Below, one piece after another: positions 43,518-64,000 of a stretch of DNA of 64,000 bases; the first letter of the stretch is position 1; each line of letters begins with the position of its first letter. Below the pieces are notes generated by a model. It searched no databases, had not been told where the DNA came from, and saw only the letters and a list, made by a program, of their open reading frames with translations. Position numbers and translations under genes: made by a program. Source of the stretch: Bretschneidera sinensis (taxonomy: Eukaryota > Streptophyta > Magnoliopsida > Brassicales > Akaniaceae). The DNA is taken from positions 59,706,001-59,770,000 of the forward strand of contig CM043697.1 in assembly GCA_023935145.1 (NCBI GenBank), read 5' to 3'.

Positions 43518-44340
43518 TGTTGGAAATCACCTTGACAAGATGCCCAAGTGGTGATCTTCCAAACACCCAAGTCTTGAATGACTTGTAGAAAGAATTTCAG
43601 CAATCGAACACAAGAACAGAAAATCAAAGAAAGAAAGAAGACAAGTAATTTGTTGTCGAGGTTCGGCAATGTGCCTACGTCCTCGTGAGTTCCTCCGAAC
43701 TCTCTGCACTATCTCAATGGTTCTTACAAAGTTACAGCAATCTCCTTCAAGAATCCAAGTTCTTGAAGAACCAAGAAGAGAACGAGAAAGTGATAGACCT
43801 ATTACAATGCTTTCTATCAATTCTCTACTAACCTCTCTTCTTTACAACCAGCCTCAATACAAGAGTCCCTCTTGTGTTTATGTCTCTCACACAATTCTCT
43901 CTTGTGTTTACAATGATCTCACAATGTCACAACCTGTGTGGTTCTCTCACACACCTTTTCCACCACTTGAAATGAGGCTAAAAAACCCTTTTTATAGCCT
44001 CTTAATTCTTGGACAATCTTGTGAATCATTCTTGACCCTTTGATCATGTTCTTCTTTAATCTCAGTCCTTCATCACTCTCCAAGTGATGCTATGCATTTT
44101 GGTGTGGTGCTGTGTGCTGTGGCGTGACCTGATGTTGCAGCCTCCTGATGCTGTGCGCACACCTCCTGCCTGTGGGCAGAAACTTCCACAGCAGTGTGCC
44201 TGACCTTCCCATGCTCAAAATTGAAGCACACACATGTGTGCAACCTTATAACTTGCTCAACTTTGATATCCCACAATTGGTTTGGACATTAACCAACTTT
44301 AGACCATGTTTGAATATGTTTGAAACTTAGACAAATAACA
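43518..44340 (-). repeat. 5' LTR of the minus-strand copia element
   Basis: 823 bp. Same termini as 39035-39842. It contains an extra 16 bp around 44133-44150, where CCTGATG is repeated with TTGCAGC between, so a small local duplication distinguishes the two LTRs. Confidence 0.93.
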
Positions 44341-44345
44341 ACAAT
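44341..44345. repeat. Target-site duplication ACAAT, right copy
   Basis: Matches 39030-39034. Confidence 0.9.
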
Positions 44346-44714
44346 AATAAAAATAATTTAATAATTTAATTAATAATAATATTATTTTTATTAAATAATA
44401 ATTTTAATATTTTAATAATAATTAAACGACATTAAAACTGATTATGAGAATAAAAGTTATAAAACATAACTTTCTAATTAATAAAATGTAGGTAAAACAG
44501 AGACGAAAAGCTTATGAGTTTTGAAAAGTTATACCAAACAATCACTTAAAGATCTTAGGGTCCCCATTCCTATGGCATCAACTAAGGACCCACCTATATG
44601 TGGAATGGTGAGCATACCAATTATTATTCAGTTAGAGAGGGACGTGTGTTTTTATTGCTTAAATTTAACCCTCCTTCTTCTCCTTCCCTTTCTTTGACTC
44701 AAATCAGTAATTGC

Positions 44715-44925
44715 TAAACTTTGCCAAAGGTTAAGTTTTTTCTTTAGCAAGCTTATGATCGCTTACACACAACGGCGTTTCTATCTGCTACTGCTAGACA
44801 TATTATCCTTTCCTCCAATTGCATCTTGTGCAATCAGAAAGAAGAATCTGCATATCATCCCTTTAAATATTGTTGTGTGTTTTTGATACAATGGCCAAGA
44901 AAGAAGCTACTATTGAGGAAACTTT
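44715..44925 (+). pseudogene. LINE zinc-binding (zf-RVT) domain fragment
   Basis: The plus frame reads LPKVKFFL, a stop, QAYDRLHTTAFLSATARH, then SSNCILCNQKEESAYHPF. This is the zinc-binding domain at the C-terminus of plant LINE ORF2 (LPxKxxxFLWxxxxxRLPT, CxLC, ExxxHxF). The stop sits where Trp is usual. Orientation and order match the RT fragment at 38555-38830, so the two are probably one LINE separated by later insertions. Confidence 0.7.
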
Positions 44926-45992
44926 TTTTCTTATTTTTGATGATCCTCTTGTGGTTAGAAAATTCTTATTGTATTGGCTGCAAATCAAAAGTTTTGTATT
45001 GAGCGAAAATTTGATTAGTGAATTTTGAAAATTTGATTAATAAAATTTGTATATATAAAGTTATTATTATTAGTGAAGATTTTAAAAATTATCAAACAAG
45101 TTTTTACATGGTACAAAACTCTTAATTTACTGCGACCAAAAATTCCTTAAAAATTGCTATTTAACATTTTTTATAATTCTAATTTATCGGGAGTATGCCT
45201 CCTAAGATGTGTGTAACACAACTGTCTAATTTAGAAGCCTTACTAGAACCAGCTCACACATCCTGTGGAATACTACTCGTTTTTTCTTTCTTTCTCCAAG
45301 CGATTGTTCAAAAATAAATAAAGTGGAACGTGGCAATTATATATAGGCCATTAGATTTTTTAAAAAAAGCTATTAGATTGAAAAAAAGAAAAAAATAACA
45401 AAATTAAAAAATAAAAAATAGATAGAGAAAGTGAGGTATACGTGGAAAAAAAGAAGAGAGAATAATAAACTTATAAAAAGTCTGTCAAATAGTATTCAAA
45501 ATCTTAACTTGGAAGAAATATAATTGTTTGCGAATTTTTTTTTTAATTAAAATATATATTAGTTTTGGGTGTGTATAACTATATCTACAGAGGGAGAGAG
45601 AGAGAAAAAAAATAATATTTTGAATTTCAAAACTGTCCCATTTTGTTGTTGCTGTTTGCTGGGTCATTAAAAGGAGTTTCCCTTTTCATTTTCACCACAA
45701 CCAAACAATCATTTTCAGATATTACTTTAAAACCATTCACCATATATGTAATAGGAACATCATCAACAAAAGAAAGCATCTTAACATCATTTAAAACACA
45801 CATTTATAAATTTGAATCTCCGGACTCTTACCGGAACCACCCACCAAATAGCATCATTCAGATCCAATCTAGGGTCTCTCTCTCTCTAGATCTCTTTCTT
45901 CTCTTTCCCTTTTTAGAATTGATAATCGATAATTGGTTTTTGAAATCTTGAAAAGTGACAATAATATAAAAATCCAAAGGGGAGGTATCGTG
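44926..45992. other. Intergenic and 5' region of the dynamin gene
   Basis: AT-rich up to about 45600. 45840-45992 is CT-rich leader-like sequence (CTCTCTCTCTCTAGATCTC near 45880) and likely contains the transcription start and 5' untranslated region of the dynamin gene. No exon seen before 45993. Confidence 0.5.
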
Positions 45993-58319
<12,327 letters not shown>

Positions 58320-61300
58320 ATGACTTTGAAACCATTTGATAATGCTCATGCATTCTTGTTGCTCATGCTCCGTATTGAGTGTCTCTCGACCTCGCATCAT
58401 GTTACATTAGCTTTATAGAAGTAGAATAGTTGTCTATAGATATATATTGCAGTTACAGTTTGATTTTGAGATTTACCGTCATTGAAATTTTCTACTTTTG
58501 CCTCCTTTTTGTTGGGGGGAAGGGGTGTGAACTTTTCCATTTTTTGTCAGACGTTACAGATGTATTTTTTTGTATGGAATCTGATAAGCATAATATTTTT
58601 TCTCCCTTTGGTGTGAAGTGTTGAATGCTTTAAATTGCATGCTTTAAGTTGTGTTTAATCAAAACCGAAACAATGCCTTAATTAGGGTTGATTTCTAATT
58701 CATTTTAATTCAATTTGTGAACATCTTTATCAAAATATATTAAAATAGTATGATTCGAACTTGAATCCAAATGATTTGAACCCAAAGTGATGTCCCAAGA
58801 GGTAGGATAAGTTTTGTCTCATACAAAGAGGTGGGACAAAAATATTGGGTTAAGATTATTTTTATTTTACACTTATCTTACATGAATAGTAAATATTTTC
58901 TATCAAGTAAGTGTGAGATAAACTATTTTTTTTAAAATAAAAATTAGCAAACACTTATGATTGTGGTGGAGGGAGGTTTGCCTAGACCTCTATCAGTTTA
59001 TTAATAAATTTAAAAAATACAAAGGAATAGAGGAAAAAAATGGCCTATTGAGAGAGACATAATCAGAAAATCCTTAGGCCTGACCCTTAAGAGGAAAAAA
59101 ACATTAGATACGCCTAAACGACGCAAGACCAAAACAGTAAATTTTAAAAGCTAATAGGCAGCTCTCTGGAAGGGCAGATTTGAACCAATAAATCGCAGAA
59201 GCCTTATGCGCATGCCCCATATTGTCCGCCAATCGATTGCCTTAGGGAAAAATATGTATTATGAGATAAACTATTTATGTGCGTTAACTAATTCAATCTG
59301 TTATCAAAATAATAATAATAAATTTATTATTATTATTTAATTAATTGATCTTTAAGTTTGTTGAATTTTATTATAAACAACTTTATTAAATTGAATAAGT
59401 TAATGGTTTATGTATGGAATGTGTTGCAGACGATTGCATTAACATCATTTCTCTCTCTCTCTCTTTAATGTTTAAGAAAGAATTTAACTTCACTTCATTA
59501 AGCAATTTACTTGTTATCATGTAAAATTGGGCCTTTAAACGATAAATTTTTGTTTATATCGGTTATAAAATTTATTTTTGTATCGAGATAAAAATTTAAT
59601 TGATAATTTTAGAATATTTTATTTGTAACTTTTATACATAATTAGTGTTACTAATAAATTTTTTTAAAATTACCGGTTAAACTTTCATCATGATGTAAAA
59701 ATGAGTTTCACATGAAAAAATATTTAGTTTATGATTTAATTTCCTTTCTTTTAACAAATCAAAAAAATAAGTTCCTCCAGTAAACGTTACTCATCCCTTG
59801 TTATCATCGTCTCCCATCTTCCTCTCTCTCTCCCAAAAAATAATAAAGTATTGTCTGTACATCCAAATACATTTGCTTACAATTTACAAGTCAATTGATA
59901 GTGTGGAGTTGTGCTAGAGCCCAGAAAAATGGGTTCTTCGGGCGATCCTTCTGGTATTCTAATTTTGAAGAAATGGTCAGTTTTCCAGAAATCATCCCAA
60001 CCGCATCTCCTCCGCCATATCCAAGATTATGGATGGCCGCCGCTACCACCTCCTCCTCCACGACATGGACCTCACAAAGAACATGACAAAAACAAATTGC
60101 TTTGGATAGACACTTGGATTCCCTTCCTCTGCCTTATGTCAACTTGCAAATGGTCATTTCCGGTTTTAATCGGGTTCGAATTAAGTTTTGTTTTATTTAT
60201 TTTTTTCTTCAACTTTAGAGAAATTATTTGAACTCCCCTTAAATTTAGATTGACGTACATACATGTTAGTGATTTTTTTTTTATTTTTTTAGTTTTATGT
60301 TTCAATGTAATTTTCGTTAGATATTTTATAAATAAACAAAAGTATGGTAGTGATAACTTAATGCAAATCAAAATTATATTTGAAAATAATATAAATATAA
60401 AGACTTTGATAAGTTAACGAATTATAAATAATAATATAAATATAAGTCTGACGTGCATTATTTGTATAAATATAATATTAAATCTAACTATCGTTTTTGT
60501 AAAATAAAAAATATATAAGAAATTATAGTGTAAGATAAATAAATATTATTATACTAAATGTCAGTTGATAACCTGACACATATATGTGGTTATGTATGTT
60601 TATATAATCATGTGAAACCGTTAAAATGATAAGCAATTATACACTCGGTTTTTTAATTTGAAGATAAAAAATTTAGTAATGTTAATAGATTGTTAAATCA
60701 TGCATATCAACACAATTACACAAACGCAACAAGATAGAACTTATCAAAATTTTGAAAAAGCAAAGCACCATTTATATTGTAAATTTGTAACGGATTAGTT
60801 TATAAAAATAATAATTAATTATGATATAATTATTTTATTTATAATTAATCAACTATCAGTTCAGTTTAATAAACAAATATATTTTTTAATTTCTTATAAA
60901 AAATCTTGTCATTTTAAATTCGGAGTCATTTCGAGTTTTGGATCACCTCATATTTGGATTGAATTGAGTTTAAATTATTTTAAATTTGAAGTCATTTCAG
61001 ATTTTGAGTAACTCGGGTTTGAGTCGAATTGGATTTTTATAATATTATTTTAATGTTTTTTGATTTTTTATTCGAATTTTCAGTTCGTGGCAGATTTTGC
61101 ACCTTGATATCAATCATCTAAGGTTCACACTGAAAAAAGAATTATAGCTGGTACGAACGTGTAAATTGATATTTGAACCTTGTTCTTGCTGTGTTTTGAA
61201 AGCCATACATACCCTCAAATAAAGAAGACCTAGAAATTTGAAGAACAATAAGTGGAGATGATAATCAAGTTCATGCTTCTCTTCGTTTCGATTAAAATTG

Positions 61301-62188
61301 GATATGTTTGTTATTTTATTTTTTTCAATTCTTTTTGTTTAAGAGATCAATTTTGATTTATTGTCTACTAGATAATTTTGATATAATAGGTCAGATTATA
61401 TTAAAATATGAGTTTTTATCATATTCCAATTTTGTCCCTCAAAATTAAAAGTGAGTATTAGCCAATTTAAGTCGATTTGGTTTAAAAATTCAACTCAATT
61501 CAATTATACCACATTGAAAATATCTCACCCAACCCATTCAAATCAATTTAGATCAATTTTTCACTTAAAAATTAATTTAAATATATTATATAAGATAAAA
61601 ATATTCTATAACAATAATTCATCATTTATTAAATACAAAATTAAATCCATCCAATAATTAATTAAATCTTACAATACATTCCTTAGAAAATACTTTAAAT
61701 TATTTAACAAAAAGTTCAAGTAACTTTAATTATTTAATACAAAACCATACAAAATAAATACGAGATTTTGGAAAGTTTGGGTTAGTTTTAAAATTATATA
61801 TATATATACATATAATAAATAATAAATTTATATAAAATATTATTATACAATGATCGAGTAATCGATTTAGATTAAATTTAATGGTTAGACCATCACACGT
61901 GGGGTACAAATGATTGTTCACACACGCTGCATGTGCGTTTTGAATAGGGGTTAGCATTCAACACCTGGAATCACCGACTCGATTGTATAAGATACATTTT
62001 TTACGGAACCCTAATTTTTTCCCCTTGTCTTCATTCTGCAATAGAATGCTGCCATTATGATTATGTGTGGACTTGGAAAAACTCTAGTGGACTGAACTAT
62101 AATCAACTGCAATATGACAACTACAAAATCAATGAGAATAATAACAATATACACGTTTTTTCTTCTCGGACTAAATGCCGAATGCTTT
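58320..62188. other. Intergenic region between dynamin and FemAB-like genes
   Basis: 58320-58650 is probably the dynamin 3' untranslated region. The rest is AT-rich. A GC-richer patch at 59915-60090 holds an ATG at 59929 with about 60 open codons (Pro-rich, WPPLPPPPPRHGPH). It could be a stray exon or gene fragment, but I recognise no family and do not call a gene. No clear element ends were found. Confidence 0.4.
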
Positions 62189-64000
62189 CTATTGTATACC
62201 CTCTTTGAAGGGACCAGACTCGTGTAACAGTTTCATAACAAGCTTAACCTGCAAATGGAAAAATACCTTTTTTAATTAATACAATTTAAATTGCAAAGAA
62301 TTTACACATAATGTGGTGAAGGGGGAGATTGGATTCTTTACAGCCGTTGCATTCAAGTTAAAAGTAATGGTTCCTACTGGTTCCCACAAGTCTTCTCAAT
62401 CTCAGGTTCCTCTTTCCTTTTAACGGCAAAGAGAAATTTACACGAAATAGTTCTATGGCGACGTTTGAGATAAGGAGATGGGGAATAATATACAAAATGG
62501 AAAGAGACTGCCTTTTGAGAAAACGAAAAACCAAAACAGAAATGGCAAAAAGACGGAGAACAAAGCCAAAGTGCTAGTTGCAATGTAGATTGAAGGTTCT
62601 ATTAAGACAAGGATAAGGATATTGCTTTAAGTTATCAAAGGATACACAAAGTTAGAGCATCATCTGAAACTGGACTATAGATGTAGTGCGATTTCATATT
62701 AATTTCAGATTTCACATTACCTAACCAAGTAATTTAAATATCACCTTCCAAGACTTCCAACAAAAAGGGTTTCTCTTTGCAATAGATGTGTTAGCCTATT
62801 GATATTCTTCAAAGAAGTAACTTTGAAATACAAAAGAGAAGGATGAGAAACAGAGAAAGTAGCATTAGGCAGTTCAAAAAAAGGTTTGTGGGCATGACAG
62901 GGGAGCGGGTGTTTTGGAGCCTCATGCATTAAAATGATACATTGAACATTCTAAAAGTATAATTCATCTAAAATGGATTTTCACCTAAAATAACGGAATA
63001 TGTATGACCATACCTGACTTTGCTCACGCACTACAAATTCTTCTATGGCTTGCCTGAAACCTTCATCCATGAGATAATGGCAGCTATAAGTTGTCACAGG
63101 CAGATAACCCCGCTGAATTTTATGCTCACCCTGAGCTCCTGCCTCCACTGTGTTAAGATTAAGTTCAATAGCTGCTTCTATTGCCTGTGATGTCAAAGTA
63201 AATAACGAGTGAAAAATCATGTGTCCATTTTTGTATAATGAATTTCTCACTTATTGTCAAAACTTCTACACCAAAAAAATGAAAATTCTGTGAGATGATT
63301 CTTATTGATGACATCATACTAGTAGGCACTGCCTATCTCTGGTCAGGACACTTACGTGTTCGTGTGTCAGATTCTACTATGACATACATATGATCGAACT
63401 TAACCATAGGAAGCTATGTAAAAAAGTAGAGCATTATCCATAGTTAGCTTTGTCATAGTTTGGGAGAAGAATTTGCTTTACTTTAAACACTACATCTTTT
63501 CCAGTAATTCCTCTATTTATAATATTGTTATGTGGGAAAGTTAACAGTATACAATGACACTTCCACCTTTGCAAATAATCAAAACTGAACCTGGTAATAG
63601 CATGCTTCAAAATGCAAACTTGGATAATAGGCTTGTGGGTGACATCCCCAGAGGCGCCCAAATAAAGTATCTCCTCCAATAAGATTTAGGGCTCCTGCAA
63701 CAAGTTCATCCCCTTCTTCAGCAACAACGAGTAGTATCTGATCTCCCAACTTTGATCCCATGTTGTGAAAGAAATCCCTTGTTAGATAAGGGCTACCCCA
63801 CCTACGGAAAAGTCAATAGTGAATTGAATATGTGACATTTTAATCATCTCATGAAAAAGAAAAAGAGGGGAAGAAAAATGAATCTGAGACAGCATATATA
63901 GAACTTAGTTAACTGAATTATAGAAATCTAATTTGAAAGTAAACATAGTTTAATGATCTGGACTAAACTTGTTATCAGTGGTGTTCCTGTAGAACTCATA
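62189..64000 (-). CDS. FemAB-like (DUF482/COG3146) acyltransferase-fold protein, 3' part
   Basis: The last four exons on the minus strand: 64000-63969 (cut by the window end), 63801-63591, 63184-63014 and 62248-62189, with GT-AG introns and consistent phases, giving 157 visible residues. The sequence reads FYRNTTDNK, then WGSPYLTRDFFHNMG, LVAGALNLIGGDTLFGRLWG, LHFEACYYQ, NTVEAGAQGEHKIQRGYLPV and SCHYLMDEGFRQAIEEFVVRE, ending PFKEGIQ. These are the signature blocks of the bacterial COG3146/DUF482 family (GNAT/FemABX fold); plants have one such gene, of the At2g23390 type. Biochemical function is not established. Bacterial-like sequence suggests acquisition from an organelle ancestor or another bacterium and possible plastid location, but the N-terminus lies outside the window. 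Confidence 0.88.

Larger units (their letters stand above)
39035..44340 (-). mobile_element. Defective Ty1/copia retrotransposon with intact LTRs
   Basis: A 5,306-bp element between perfect ACAAT duplications. LTRs are 39035-39842 (3' LTR in element orientation) and 43518-44340 (5' LTR). The primer-binding site lies next to the latter. By eye the LTRs differ by 10 substitutions and two indels (1 bp and 16 bp), so the insertion is recent. The internal region is only 3,675 bp because gag and RT carry large deletions. Confidence 0.93.

Noticed and set aside
59929..60231. Small Pro-rich gene
   Set aside because: Only about 60 plausible codons before hydrophobic low-complexity sequence, no recognised family and no linked exon.

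Overview
The window is a stretch of a flowering-plant nuclear genome, most likely a eudicot. It is AT-rich, its genes have plant-type GT-AG introns, and the proteins are plant families: a PLS-class PPR editing factor, a family-14 glycosyltransferase, a DRP2 dynamin and a FemAB-like acyltransferase. Most of the rest is transposable-element sequence in several nested layers. No bacterial operons, CRISPR arrays, rRNA genes or tRNA genes were seen.

Layout. 1-8,500: an intronless PPR gene (1132-3087, minus), a tandem duplication, an old hAT-like element, three small hairpins and a broken fragment of a second PPR gene. 8,500-11,700: AT-rich sequence with no recognisable gene. 11,900-24,300: a lone LTR with its primer-binding site; a decayed Ty1/copia element; and, inserted in the RNase H part of that element, a complete Sirevirus-type copia element of 10,186 bp (13884-24069). 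That element has both LTRs and a CCTTC target duplication. It carries an extra ORF downstream of pol and many copies of the 12-bp palindrome CCAGTCGACTGG. 24,300-29,550: retrotransposon-derived non-coding sequence. 29,550-32,525: two related non-autonomous hAT elements, each with a perfect 8-bp target duplication, plus a third inverted end fragment. 33,446-37,684: a two-exon glycosyltransferase gene (minus). 38,555-44,925: a LINE remnant that appears to be split by a second young but defective copia element (39035-44340, minus). 45,993-58,319: a complete 22-exon DRP2 dynamin gene (plus, 919 aa). 62,189-64,000: the 3' part of a FemAB-like gene (minus) that runs off the window end.

The four host genes do not form a pathway. 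They are separate housekeeping-type loci: organelle RNA editing, Golgi glycosylation, clathrin-linked membrane fission, and an acyltransferase fold shared with bacteria. Exon boundaries were placed by hand from GT/AG sites, reading phase and family similarity. The two full-length LTR elements have LTR pairs differing by about 1.5% and 1.2% by eye count. Both are therefore recent insertions, yet both carry disabled gag-pol genes.

The most unusual structure is the palindrome array of the Sirevirus-type element. It lies in U3 of both LTRs, upstream of the TATA box, and again between pol and the accessory ORF. It appears to have mediated a 105-bp deletion in one LTR.
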